Positions 55,051 through 63,998 of a stretch of DNA of 64,000 nt are shown piece by piece (position 1 is the stretch's first letter; each line of letters begins with the position of its first letter). Location: positions 434,001-498,000 of the forward strand of contig NZ_JNIO01000002.1 of NCBI RefSeq assembly GCF_000702545.1. Direction: 5' to 3'. Both the position numbers and the translations under genes were made by a program. The notes under the pieces were generated by a model. The model made no database searches. It was not told where the DNA came from and saw only the letters and a list, made by a program, of their open reading frames with translations. This DNA is from Selenomonas sp. AB3002. Lineage in GTDB: Bacteria > Bacillota > Negativicutes > Selenomonadales > Selenomonadaceae.

Positions 55051-56898
55051 TTAACTACTAACCCAACGGCGCTGATATTTTTCCATTTCTCCCAAGATAT
55101 GCAAGGTAATGTGCTTGCGGAAAGAATTACTCCCCAGGGCCAGATCCATTAACTGAGGCAGCGGTACGATAAGAATCCTGGCCTTTTCGCTAAGCACCTC
55201 TCCCATGACGCTGGACTTGCACCGCTCCATCATCACTGTCTCATTAAGGATTTTCCCTTCTTTGGCTACATCCAGCATGCTATACCAGCCAGAGCCGGGA
55301 TCCATAAGTCTGGCCACCCTGCCTTCCAAAAGGAAGAACATCTGACCATAATCATGGTTCATCATGATCTGGTCATTCTCAAAATACGTACGCAATTTCG
55401 CAGCCCTGGCCACCTGATAGAGCTTCTCTTCCAAAATACCCTGAAAAAATGACAGTTCCTTGAGATAAGCCATGATATTCCGCTCCGAAAGAGACTCGGG
55501 ACTCTCTTCCCTGCTTTCCAGCCGTATTCTGAGGCCCTGCCCAAAGGAAGCAACCTGCCTGTCCATTTGCAGCAGCATGGTGTGCAGGGTCACGATGTAG
55601 CGCCTGCAAAGCTCCCCCAACCCCTTCTCGCTTATGCTGTAGCGGTTGTAGAGAATCGAAAGAGAAATGCTGCCTTCCACATACTGGAAATAAATGCCCA
55701 ATGGAAGTCCCTGAGCATCCCATGACTGCTCATAAACCTGAGTACCAGCGAAAGTGCCCTCTGCACTGGCATAATCTACCCCCATCCCTGTGAAAGCATG
55801 GAAATTCAGGAAGTGGTCAAAAAGACCTCGCCGCTCCCCCAGCAGTGTTTCCAGCCCGTTGCGCTCAAAACAGCTGAAGGGACTGGAGAGAGAAAGCTGC
55901 TTGGCAAGCCTTGAAGCCGCACTGTCTAACGTCTCCTTGGGAGGGCATTTCAGACGCACGGGTATCATACCCAGGTTGCCTCCCGCCCCCTTTTTCCCTT
56001 CGTTGGAAAGCAGCAGAAAATAAGTGTCCCCGGTGTGATTCTCATACTGCAGAAAAAGACCCCAGGCCATATACAAAAGCCCCATCATGCGGTAGATATC
56101 TCCCCCGGTACTCTTCAACAGATGCGCCGTTTCAGAAGGGATTACCACCCGATAGGCACTCTGGGAAAAACTATCCGTATCGGGCTTGAATCCCGGCAGG
56201 ACAGGCTTCATGGGCAGATCGTCCAGCACTTTTTGCCAGTATCCCATAATTGTCCCGGTAAGTTCTTTGTTTTCCTGCCGCAAAGCTGCTGGCGTAAACT
56301 GGTTCCTGTTTTCACGATACTCATAGCCCTGGGATTCCACAATGATCTTCGCCATATCCAAATGGCTCATGACCAATCCCAACCCCGTCACTACCACTGC
56401 AAATTCATTTGACGAGGTTCTAACCACCATAAAGCGCACCAACGGTTCCCGGGTCAACGAGAACGGTCTGCGCCTTTCTGCCTCAGACAGTTTCATCAAG
56501 GCAGCATCCAATTCCTCACTGCCCAAGCCCTGTTGGGCAATATTGCGGTAGATAATCTCAGGCTGTACTCGTCGCAACTTGAAGATCAATTTTACCCACT
56601 TGCCCTGCAACTCGCAGTAATTGCACCTGAGATTCTTGTCAGTTTCAAAAGCAGAAAAGACTACCCGATTGAAATGAAGAGGTGAAATATTTCCCTGCAC
56701 CTTGTAGATGCGCTGCAAGGAAAAATATGGGGAAATAAAGCCCCTGGGATCAAAGAAAGTCTTCTCCTCATCATCCAGCTGCTCCACCGCTTCAATATCT
56801 GCCGCCAGCACAGTGGTACCAATGCCGCATGCTTTGCGAAGTGCCTCCTTCTCTTCCTTCGACATGCCCTCGGTGGCTGTTTCAAAAGGATTTTTCAT
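55051..56898 (-). CDS. Condensation-like domain fused to a cyclic-nucleotide-binding domain
   Basis: Residues about 50-455 resemble the NRPS condensation superfamily: PFSLTREPLVRFMVVR (145-160), the active-site strand TGLGLVMSHLDMAK (171-184) and GGNLGMIPVRLKC (306-318). The HHxxxDG motif is degenerate, both His being replaced by V176-M177 while D181 remains, so catalysis is unlikely. After a linker, residues about 480-610 form a cNMP-binding-type barrel (FFQGILEEKLYQVARAAKLRTYFENDQIM, GQMFFLLEGRVARLM, GKILNETVMMERCKSSV). It ends without an HTH. It is the last gene of a phosphatase-STAS-RsbW operon. Start follows AGGAGG. Its role as output protein is inferred. Confidence 0.75.
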   Translation of the reverse strand: MKNPFETATEGMSKEEKEALRKACGIGTTVLAADIEAVEQLDDEEKTFFDPRGFISPYFSLQRIYKVQGNISPLHFNRVVFSAFETDKNLRCNYCELQGKWVKLIFKLRRVQPEIIYRNIAQQGLGSEELDAALMKLSEAERRRPFSLTREPLVRFMVVRTSSNEFAVVVTGLGLVMSHLDMAKIIVESQGYEYRENRNQFTPAALRQENKELTGTIMGYWQKVLDDLPMKPVLPGFKPDTDSFSQSAYRVVIPSETAHLLKSTGGDIYRMMGLLYMAWGLFLQYENHTGDTYFLLLSNEGKKGAGGNLGMIPVRLKCPPKETLDSAASRLAKQLSLSSPFSCFERNGLETLLGERRGLFDHFLNFHAFTGMGVDYASAEGTFAGTQVYEQSWDAQGLPLGIYFQYVEGSISLSILYNRYSISEKGLGELCRRYIVTLHTMLLQMDRQVASFGQGLRIRLESREESPESLSERNIMAYLKELSFFQGILEEKLYQVARAAKLRTYFENDQIMMNHDYGQMFFLLEGRVARLMDPGSGWYSMLDVAKEGKILNETVMMERCKSSVMGEVLSEKARILIVPLPQLMDLALGSNSFRKHITLHILGEMEKYQRRWVSS

Positions 56899-56909
56899 AG
56901 AGCATCCTC

Positions 56910-57347
56910 CTATATAGCCAAGGCGAATCTCAAGGTCAGATGATTGCAGTACAGCCCCTCTTCCAGTCCGTAATGATAGCAGATATCTGCAAAAACCCGG
57001 CGCATAAAGGCGATGCCCAGTCCCCCTATCTCCGTTTCCTCCAAAGATTGGGGCCTGTTTTCCAGCGCATCTTCCTTGAGCAAGGGATTGAATGGCTTGC
57101 CACTGTCCTTTATTTCCAGCACCAACTCTTCATTTTCCTGATAAACTTTCAGCCAGACCTTCCCCTCTTCACCCGGTTCGTAGGCATAAGAAATGACATT
57201 TATCACGGCTTCCTCAAAACCCAGCTGCAACTTAAGCTGCCGCTTCATGGGCATTTCTGCTTCCTCGGCACAGGACAGCACATAAGCGAGCATTTCCTCG
57301 TAGCTTGACTGCCTGGCGGGGAAATCTTTCCATTCTTCCCTATTCAC
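56910..57347 (-). CDS. RsbW-like anti-sigma-type serine kinase
   Basis: The 145-residue HATPase_c_2 protein has the N-box EEAVINVISYAYEP (45-58), the G1 box IKDSGKPFNPL (79-89) and a G2 box EIGGLGIAFMRR (106-117). RsbW/SpoIIAB kinases phosphorylate an STAS antagonist and bind a partner, classically a sigma factor. The G-rich DSGKPFNPL and GGLGI blocks are intact, so it should be active. It overlaps the STAS gene by four bases (ATGA) and ends 11 bases before the condensation-like gene. No sigma factor is encoded in the operon. Confidence 0.88.
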   Translation of the reverse strand: MNREEWKDFPARQSSYEEMLAYVLSCAEEAEMPMKRQLKLQLGFEEAVINVISYAYEPGEEGKVWLKVYQENEELVLEIKDSGKPFNPLLKEDALENRPQSLEETEIGGLGIAFMRRVFADICYHYGLEEGLYCNHLTLRFALAI

Positions 57348-57664
57348 GGCAGTGCCTCCAAATCCTCATACTGTTCAAAGAAAGCATCTATACCGGACTC
57401 CTCCAGTATCTCTCCCACCATGCCGCCAACCCCCACCAAGGCAGCCTTGCCTCCCGCAGCCTTGGCCTTTTTCATGATCATCAAAAGCACCCTGAGCCCT
57501 GCACTGCTTATGTACTGAAGCTCCGAAAGCTCAAGAGCCATCTGCACACCATCGCCCAGCTTGCCCATGGCCACCTGCTCCAACTCCGGCGCCGTCTGGG
57601 TATCAAGGCGATCCGTAAGAGCCAGTACCAGCCAGTTATTCTGCTTCTTTTCAGTGATGTTCAT
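57344..57664 (-). CDS. STAS-domain anti-sigma factor antagonist
   Basis: The 106-residue protein is a single STAS domain (RsbV/SpoIIAA type). The likely phosphorylation site is S53 or S54 in LQYISSAGLRVLLMIM, with the usual RLDTQTAPELEQ strand near residue 19. It would be phosphorylated by the RsbW-like kinase and dephosphorylated by the SpoIIE-type phosphatase encoded upstream. The start follows AAGGAG. It lies 31 bases after the phosphatase gene. Confidence 0.9.
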   Translation of the reverse strand: MNITEKKQNNWLVLALTDRLDTQTAPELEQVAMGKLGDGVQMALELSELQYISSAGLRVLLMIMKKAKAAGGKAALVGVGGMVGEILEESGIDAFFEQYEDLEALP

Positions 57665-57695
57665 AGCAATTTCTCCTTATAGTATACATGTACAT

Positions 57696-59858
57696 CTATT
57701 GAATATCAGGTATATCATTTTCTGCCACTCTGCCAAAGCGCAGAGCAAGCATGGTGATATCGTCAAACTGCTCAGTCCCGTCGGCAAAGGCATCAAGCCG
57801 CTCCTTCACTTTCACACAGAGAGGAGCCACCTCCAAGCCCCTGCCCTCCTGCAGGATTTCCTCCAGCCTTGCCTCCCCGAAGAACTCTCCTGCTTCATTG
57901 TTGCTCTCGGACACTCCGTCCGTGTAAAGGTAAATGATATCACCGGGACTGAGGGTAATATGACGGGAAGTGTAAGGCACATCCTCCACACTCCCCAGCA
58001 TGATGCCGGATTTCTTCTTCACCCATTCCCCTCCGACCTCCGGGTGCAGGATATAGGGAGCTGTATGACCGCAATTCACATAATCAAGTTCTCCAGTGTT
58101 GATGTCCAGAATACCCAGCCACACAGTCACGAACATGCCGCGCTCATTGCCCTGGCATAGAGTGTCATTGGCATCCCGGGCAATCTCGTTCACAGAAATT
58201 CCTGTTTCTGCCAGCGCCTTGATTACAGCCCTGGCCCTCATCATGAACATGGCGGCAGGTATTCCCTTGCCGGACACATCAGCTACGACAAAAGCCAGCT
58301 TGTCCGTACCCACAAAGTAAAAATCATAGAAATCCCCCCCCACTTCCTTGGCAGTATCCATGGAAGCGTAGATATCAAATTCCTTGCGCTGGGGAAAGGG
58401 CGGAAAGATGGAGGGCAGGGACGAATATTGTATTTCCCTGGCAAATTCCAGTTCCCTGTCAATGCGGGCCGCCGCCTCGTCAATATAATGCTTGAGAGTG
58501 GCCACTGTATTGTTGATGTCGTCGGACAGGGAAGTGAATTCCTCGCTGCTGCGCACATCCACCACCACATCCAGCTGCCCGGCAGTAATGCGGCTCAGAG
58601 ACTTGTTGATGCTGTGAATCTTGTCCACAATCAGCCGCCGTATCAGGCAGTAGATGAGAATGAAGAGGGCGGAAAAAATCAGCACTATCACAAAGGTCAT
58701 GAGATAGACAGAAAGGTTTCTGGAAAAGTCCGCCTTTTCCACTGGCGCCACTGCCATGGTGCGGTACCTTCCCGCCTCCTGCCACATCACATAGGCCTCC
58801 TTGCCCCCTATTATGGCCAAGGATATTTCCCCTTCTTCCAGGCTCGGCCAGTCAATCTGGGTATTTCCCTCCGTAATCTCCTCTTCTGCTCCCACTGCCG
58901 TGCTCTTCAGCCTGCCCTCCTGGTCAAAGACCAGCAGATAGCCGCTGTCTCCCACGTGCCAGTTCTCAGTGATGCTGCCTATCAGCAGCCCGGGATCCTC
59001 CTGAGAGCCGTCGAAGAATTTTCCTTCAGGGTCATCCTCTCCCCCTTTGGCCTTGAGCATTTCATTGCGCCCGGCCACGGAGATGATTTCCCGCTTCAGA
59101 TCCTCTAGATTCTGACGGAAAGTTTCCTCCATGGTGCCATGGTAAATACGGGTTTGCAGCGCATAGGTAAAGGAAAAAGCACAGCCAAAAGCCACCACGA
59201 TGCAAACCAACAGCCACTTTTGAAAGGTCTCGGCAATATGGGGCACGCCCTCCCGCCGGATGATCTTTTCTTTGCCCATGATTCCCACCACCAGCAAAGC
59301 CAGCATGACCGAGCAGGCATTGGCAGTAACCATAGGTCCGGTGCAGAGCTGGATGAAGTGGAAGCCTGTCCTGGCATCATCCATATTGGTGAAGAAAATC
59401 AGGGTCATGTGGACGATTTCCGCCACGCCTCCCACCGCCAGGCCGTATACCCAGCCAGGCTTCTTGTCCTCAAACATATAGCGTCTGAGTCCCGCCGCAA
59501 AGAAACCAGCGAACATTGTCCCCAAAGTACAGGCCAGCTGAGTGTAGAACCCCGCACCCCACCAGGCCGCCAGATATCTTTCTATGCCGCCGATAAGCCC
59601 GGCCATAATGCCGGCGGGCGCACCGAAAATAAGTCCGGCACAAATAGGAGCCGCATCCCGGACATTGACCCGCAAACCGTCCATAGGCACTCCAAACTCC
59701 GTGCCGAAAACCGCTGCCAGGCCAAAGCAAAATCCTGCCAGCAACTGCTTCTTCCTTGGACTCCATTGGGAAAGCGGCTTGCTATATGCCCAATAAAGCA
59801 CGGCTGACAGAAGCACCGGCAGCAAGGCCACCAAGGCCAGAGGCAGATATTTAGCCAT
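57696..59858 (-). CDS. Membrane SpoIIE-type (PP2C) serine phosphatase with LytS-like sensor region
   Basis: Residues about 1-200 form six or so helices resembling 5TM-5TMR_LYT modules (GLRVNVRDAAPICAGLIFGAPAGIMAGLIGGIERY). An extracytoplasmic region of about 160 residues follows (220-385), then a helix, a HAMP-like stretch (INKSLSRITAGQLDVVVDVRSSEE), and a PP2C domain with EVGGDFYDFY, ADVSGKGIPAAMFM, YTDGVSE and QFDDITMLAL carrying the metal-binding Asp residues. It dephosphorylates the STAS protein in response to an outside or membrane signal. The ATG at 59858 follows TAGGAGA at 7 bases. It is the first gene of the operon. Confidence 0.9.
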   Translation of the reverse strand: MAKYLPLALVALLPVLLSAVLYWAYSKPLSQWSPRKKQLLAGFCFGLAAVFGTEFGVPMDGLRVNVRDAAPICAGLIFGAPAGIMAGLIGGIERYLAAWWGAGFYTQLACTLGTMFAGFFAAGLRRYMFEDKKPGWVYGLAVGGVAEIVHMTLIFFTNMDDARTGFHFIQLCTGPMVTANACSVMLALLVVGIMGKEKIIRREGVPHIAETFQKWLLVCIVVAFGCAFSFTYALQTRIYHGTMEETFRQNLEDLKREIISVAGRNEMLKAKGGEDDPEGKFFDGSQEDPGLLIGSITENWHVGDSGYLLVFDQEGRLKSTAVGAEEEITEGNTQIDWPSLEEGEISLAIIGGKEAYVMWQEAGRYRTMAVAPVEKADFSRNLSVYLMTFVIVLIFSALFILIYCLIRRLIVDKIHSINKSLSRITAGQLDVVVDVRSSEEFTSLSDDINNTVATLKHYIDEAAARIDRELEFAREIQYSSLPSIFPPFPQRKEFDIYASMDTAKEVGGDFYDFYFVGTDKLAFVVADVSGKGIPAAMFMMRARAVIKALAETGISVNEIARDANDTLCQGNERGMFVTVWLGILDINTGELDYVNCGHTAPYILHPEVGGEWVKKKSGIMLGSVEDVPYTSRHITLSPGDIIYLYTDGVSESNNEAGEFFGEARLEEILQEGRGLEVAPLCVKVKERLDAFADGTEQFDDITMLALRFGRVAENDIPDIQ

Positions 59859-59991
59859 CGTAAAATCTCCTATCCCCAAAACATATTCTCTGCCGCTCCT
59901 TTTTATATTCTACAAAGCACATCAAATTCCTTTTGAAATATCCATCCCTTTTTCTTTCCCCTGGCAGGACATAAAGGCTTTTGTCTAGAAC

Positions 59992-60021
59992 TTCAAAAAG
60001 GAACTTGTTTTATGCTATGAT
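59992..60021 (+). promoter_or_regulatory. Possible promoter of the iron alcohol dehydrogenase gene
   Basis: TTCAAA (59992-59997) and TATGAT (60016-60021) are 18 bp apart. The region 59859-60063 also must hold the divergent phosphatase operon promoter; a TAGAAT box near 59910 is the only hint. Confidence 0.4.
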
Positions 60022-60063
60022 TAAACAAATACCTTTTTCTAGCCAACATGGAGGTAACAGCAC

Positions 60064-61248
60064 ATGCAATCTTTCAACTTCAAATGCCCCACAGAAATCG
60101 TCTTCGGCAAAGGCGCTGAAGAACATATTGCAGAAAAAATCAAAGCCTATGGCAAGAGCCGGGTCTTCATCGTCTATGGCGGCGGCAGCGTCATCGAGAC
60201 AGGCCTGCTGCCCCGCATCGAGAGCCAGCTGACGGCAGCAGGCCTCTCCCTTCAGGTGCGGGGCGGCGTGAAGCCCAATCCCCGGCTGGCCTGGGTGCGT
60301 GGTGCTATCAATGACGCCATGATTTTCAAGGCCGACTTCATCCTGGCTGTAGGCGGCGGCAGCGTCATAGACTCCGCCAAAGCCGTGGCTCACGGCGTAG
60401 CCAACCCGGGTGTGGATATCTGGGACTTCTGGAGCGGCAAGGTAAAGCTGGAAAAAACCACCGCCATAGGGGCCGTACTGACCCTGGCTGCCGCCGGCAG
60501 CGAGACCAGCGACTCCGCGGTGCTCACCAATGAAGAAACAGGCAAGAAGTCCGGCCTCAACACCGACCTCAACAGGCCCACGCTGGCTTTCATGAACCCG
60601 GAGCTGGCCTTCACCGCCCCCAAGCGTCAGGTCTTCTGCGGCATCGCCGACATCCTCATGCACACCATGGAGCGCTATTTCACCACGGACCCTGCCCCCA
60701 ACGACATGACCGACCTTATCGCCGAGGGTCTCATGAAGAACGTCATCAAACATTCCCGCACCCTGCTGCATGACCCGAAAAACTACGATGCCATGAGCGA
60801 GATCATGTGGTGCGGCAGCCTCTCCCACAACAACCTCACCGGCCTGGGCCGTGCCAAGGACTTCGCCTGCCACAAGCTGGGCCACGAACTCTCTGGAAGA
60901 TTCGACGTCACCCACGGCGCCAGCCTCACCACCGTCTGGGGCAGCTGGGCAGGCTATGTCTGGCAGGACAACCCGGAGCGCTTCGCCAAATTTGCAGAAA
61001 AGGTCTGGGATATCACAGAGGGCACCGTGGAAGAAAAAGCCCAGAAAGGCATCGAGATCACCATTGCCTACTTCAAGGAACTGGACATGCCCACCAATTT
61101 CACGGAACTGGGCATAGGCGTCCAGAACAAGGAAATGATTGAATACCTGGCCGATATGGTGACCGCCAACGGCACCAAGACCGTGGCCACCTTCCATCCG
61201 ATTGACAAGGAAACGGCCATGGAAATCTATAATATGGCCAACCACTAA
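60064..61248 (+). CDS. Iron-containing alcohol dehydrogenase
   Basis: The 394-residue protein belongs to the group III Fe-ADH family, close to the YqhD/BdhA butanol dehydrogenases. It shows the NAD(P)-binding GGGSVIDSAKAVAHG (near residue 98), the metal-binding DILMHTMERYF (Asp, His near 197), the HNLTGLGRAKDFACHKLGHELSG region with two His and the THGASL block near 281. It reduces aldehydes to alcohols with NADPH or NADH. The start follows GGAGG. It is monocistronic. Confidence 0.93.
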   Translation: MQSFNFKCPTEIVFGKGAEEHIAEKIKAYGKSRVFIVYGGGSVIETGLLPRIESQLTAAGLSLQVRGGVKPNPRLAWVRGAINDAMIFKADFILAVGGGSVIDSAKAVAHGVANPGVDIWDFWSGKVKLEKTTAIGAVLTLAAAGSETSDSAVLTNEETGKKSGLNTDLNRPTLAFMNPELAFTAPKRQVFCGIADILMHTMERYFTTDPAPNDMTDLIAEGLMKNVIKHSRTLLHDPKNYDAMSEIMWCGSLSHNNLTGLGRAKDFACHKLGHELSGRFDVTHGASLTTVWGSWAGYVWQDNPERFAKFAEKVWDITEGTVEEKAQKGIEITIAYFKELDMPTNFTELGIGVQNKEMIEYLADMVTANGTKTVATFHPIDKETAMEIYNMANH

Positions 61249-61268
61249 GCAGAAACGCATATACATCA

Positions 61269-61312
61269 AAGGGGACTGTGCATGAGTGAATCATCACTTG
61301 CAGAGTCCCCTT
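61269..61312. terminator. Hairpin terminating the alcohol dehydrogenase gene
   Basis: AAGGGGACTGTGCA (61269-61282) pairs with TGCAGAGTCCCCTT (61299-61312) with one mismatch. The T-run is short. Confidence 0.7.
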
Positions 61313-61349
61313 AAATTTCAACGAATCAATATGAGGAAAAACTTTCAAC

Positions 61350-62597
61350 CTACCTGCTGTACTTGGTTCCCCTACCATTGCCATGAACCACCACAGCGTT
61401 CTTGGCAATCAGTCGTTTTAAAACAGCTATAACCTTAGATCTGCCAAAGGGGACGGAATTAGTAATATCTCCAGCAGATTTGGGCATGGTACTGCTTAGC
61501 GCATCATAGATGATTTTCTCATCCTCAGTCAATTCAAGGCTGTCTAATACAGGAAGCACTACTTTGATAACGTTGTCGGAAACCTCGAATGCAGGGCGCT
61601 TGCCACTGCCCCGATAAGCCCCGCGAATGCGCAGGATTCCTGTCCCCAATATCTCTACGATATGCAAACGGTAAAAAATGTTCCCTAAGATGGGATTCCT
61701 AAGCACGGAGGCGCTGCCCTTAAGATATTCATCCTCTGTCATGCCACTGGGCAAGCCGCCGGGAGAGGTAATCTCAATCCTATCCTCGAACATCAGCACA
61801 CGGATATGGGCATTCACATCCCAAGTACGATGAATAAGGGCGTTGGCCAGAGCTTCGCGGAATGCTACTTCAGGAACCTTCTCCACCTTTACCCGTTCCA
61901 CACCTTTGATGACCTCATATTGATAATAATCCCGATAGACCTGCACCGCCTGCTCTAATTCATCGAGGACAGACATATGCTCATAGGTGACACGTTTCAG
62001 AATAATGCTGATAGAATCCCCAAATCTCGCCATATCTATCCCGGGAAAGGAATTTCTGTCTGCCAGCAGTTCAGCCGCATGGTTAAACCCCTCTGTATCA
62101 GAATATAAGTCCAAAGTTTTCAGAACATCGCGGTTCAGCTGACTGATTCCTATTTCCTGCACAGCTTTTCGCTCCAGCGATTGAAAGGTCAGATCCTGCG
62201 CCTTGGCCGCCAGCTGTTCATAATTCAGGTTACGCCCTTGCAAAATAAGCCTGGTCAATTCCAGCTTATCCACTTCGATAGTCGCCGTGTCGTTTCTGCG
62301 GTAGGCCTTCGATTTATACATATATGGCTTTTCCATGCCAGCATGAACCTTCAAGGTTACTGTCTTCTTTTCATATTGTACAGTCAGCTCGTAATCAGGC
62401 TGTGGCTGTATCGTATCATTGATTTTGTTTTCAATATCCAGGCAGGCCTTCTCCGGGTCAGCCAGCCCCGCAATACTGCCATCATCGCGAACACCAAAAA
62501 TGATACTGCCACCGCCATAGTTGGAAAAAGCGCTGACAGTCTTCAGAAAGGTATTCGTTATGTCTTCCTTGAATTCTAAGGTCTTGTTCTCCTTCAT
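61350..62597 (-). CDS. AlbA_2 (Schlafen-like) plus HATPase/winged-helix regulator
   Basis: The 415-residue protein has the complete family plan: an AlbA_2 DNA-binding domain (LEFKEDITNTFLKTVSAFSNYGGGSIIFGVRDDG, about 6-110), a middle region, the HATPase-like FREALANALIHRTWDVNAHIRVLMFEDRIEITSPGGLP, and a C-terminal winged helix (NSVPFGRSKVIAVLKRLIAKNAVV). The start ATG at 62597 follows GGTGGTGA, a weak site. Such proteins are probable transcription regulators or ATP-dependent DNA-binding proteins and are often strain-specific. Compare the shorter relative at 23019-24011. Confidence 0.82.
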   Translation of the reverse strand: MKENKTLEFKEDITNTFLKTVSAFSNYGGGSIIFGVRDDGSIAGLADPEKACLDIENKINDTIQPQPDYELTVQYEKKTVTLKVHAGMEKPYMYKSKAYRRNDTATIEVDKLELTRLILQGRNLNYEQLAAKAQDLTFQSLERKAVQEIGISQLNRDVLKTLDLYSDTEGFNHAAELLADRNSFPGIDMARFGDSISIILKRVTYEHMSVLDELEQAVQVYRDYYQYEVIKGVERVKVEKVPEVAFREALANALIHRTWDVNAHIRVLMFEDRIEITSPGGLPSGMTEDEYLKGSASVLRNPILGNIFYRLHIVEILGTGILRIRGAYRGSGKRPAFEVSDNVIKVVLPVLDSLELTEDEKIIYDALSSTMPKSAGDITNSVPFGRSKVIAVLKRLIAKNAVVVHGNGRGTKYSR

Positions 62598-62708
62598 ACT
62601 AAATTCACCACCCATTCATAGAAAAACTTCATCTGTCCTTATTTTACCTTACAAATGTTATACTATCAACTGTATTCTGCTATTTTACGCACTTTTAGAA
62701 ACATACAT

Positions 62709-62752
62709 CAGCTGTATTTCAATTGTATTTTTTTGCAATTGAAATACAGCTG
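62709..62752. other. Perfect 17-bp inverted repeat
   Basis: CAGCTGTATTTCAATTG (62709-62725) and CAATTGAAATACAGCTG (62736-62752) form an exact hairpin with a 10-base T-rich loop. No T-run follows on either strand, so it may be a weak terminator or an operator for the AlbA-family gene. Confidence 0.7.
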
Positions 62753-62771
62753 TTCTTGATGCATGAAAAAG

Positions 62772-63998
62772 TTATGCATGGGAAATATCTTTCGCTTCAA
62801 CCAACAAAACCATTTCCTTGTCTGCCATTCTCTTCAGCTTATCTGTAAAGCCGTAGAATGAGCAGATAACATAGTGATATTCGCCCTTATACTTATTGAC
62901 AGGGAACTTTTCCTTCAATTTGCCCAGCACTTCAACGTCTGCCCGTTCATGGCGGAACTTGCACTCACCTAGCAGATACTGCTTGCGCTCCCTGTCCGTG
63001 GCCACAAAATCAATTTCTTCTGCTACAGCTCTATTTTTGCCCTCAACTGTATGAGTCACGCTCTCCCACCAACGGCCAACCTTTGCAAAATGGAAAGGCA
63101 ACTCTCCCTTTTGATTAAGAAGACGCATATATTCTATGCATACTTTTTCAAAACTATGGGAGACAAACTGATGCAGCTGCGGCTCCACCTGATACTGCCA
63201 TACCCCAGCCACATCATCGGTCTCCAGCTCGGAATGATTGCTGTAAACAAAAGAATACCAAAAACGGAAATACTCATCTGTAAGCTTATATAAGCCCCGC
63301 TGGCTGCCTGCCCGCTCTTTATCTGAAGCCAAAACAGAAAACTCACGCTCCACCAGTCCCAATTCCAGCAAATTTCTGAGATAGACACTTATTTTCGTCT
63401 TCTCTATCTGTGTCTTGCTATGGATCAGAGCCATGGTGTTGTTTCCCAGAGCCACTGCTTCAATGATGGCATTATAAACACTGGTTTCCCGCAATTCCTG
63501 ATGAAGCAGAAATTCCACTTCATTATAAAGAACGCATCCCTTTCTCAAAATATTCTCCCGAATATTCTCCGACAGAGAGATTTCCGCACGAAACTGAATC
63601 AGGTAATAAGGAATCCCCCCAAGTATAGCATACGCCGTCAGCTGCTCTTCCAATGTATAACCGGGGAAGAAATCCCTACTCTCCTGAAAGGACAGGGGCC
63701 GCAACTTATAGATTCCCGTTGCCCTGCCATAGAGCGGATTCTTCTCTCCAAGAATTTCATGCTCCATAAAACTCATGGAACTGCCACAGAGCACCAACAT
63801 GACATTCTGCCTGGATAGCTCATGGTCCCAAAGATTCTGCAAGAGTGAAGGAATCTCCGGGTTCGCCTTGCACATATAGGGAAATTCATCAACTATTAGC
63901 AGTTTCTTCTTCTCCGAGGGCAGGTCAACTATACTATGAAAAGCCGCCTCCCAATCCGAAAAGACGCTGATATACCTGGCCGCCACCATTCCAGACTG
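62772..63998 (-). CDS. ATPase of the archaeal-type (DUF234) AAA family, cut by the window edge
   Basis: The visible 409 codons cover the Walker B strand KLLIVDEFPYMCK, LVLCGSSMSFMEHE and PLYGRATGIYKLRPL, then a winged-helix segment and the C-terminal DUF234 nuclease-like domain with EEIDFVATDRERKQYLLGECKFRHERADVEVL (the E/D...E-x-K core). The Walker A end lies beyond position 64000; reading continues in frame as Q-S-G before the first internal Met at 63989. Members are common in mobile or accessory gene pools and have no proven function. The remaining N-terminus should be about 60-100 residues. Confidence 0.85.
   Translation of the reverse strand, partial: QSGMVAARYISVFSDWEAAFHSIVDLPSEKKKLLIVDEFPYMCKANPEIPSLLQNLWDHELSRQNVMLVLCGSSMSFMEHEILGEKNPLYGRATGIYKLRPLSFQESRDFFPGYTLEEQLTAYAILGGIPYYLIQFRAEISLSENIRENILRKGCVLYNEVEFLLHQELRETSVYNAIIEAVALGNNTMALIHSKTQIEKTKISVYLRNLLELGLVEREFSVLASDKERAGSQRGLYKLTDEYFRFWYSFVYSNHSELETDDVAGVWQYQVEPQLHQFVSHSFEKVCIEYMRLLNQKGELPFHFAKVGRWWESVTHTVEGKNRAVAEEIDFVATDRERKQYLLGECKFRHERADVEVLGKLKEKFPVNKYKGEYHYVICSFYGFTDKLKRMADKEMVLLVEAKDISHA

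Noticed and set aside
57682-57687. A GTATAC site between the phosphatase and STAS genes
   Set aside because: It lacks the full TGTATACA octamer and sits inside an operon next to a ribosome binding site, so I left it out of the shared operator set.
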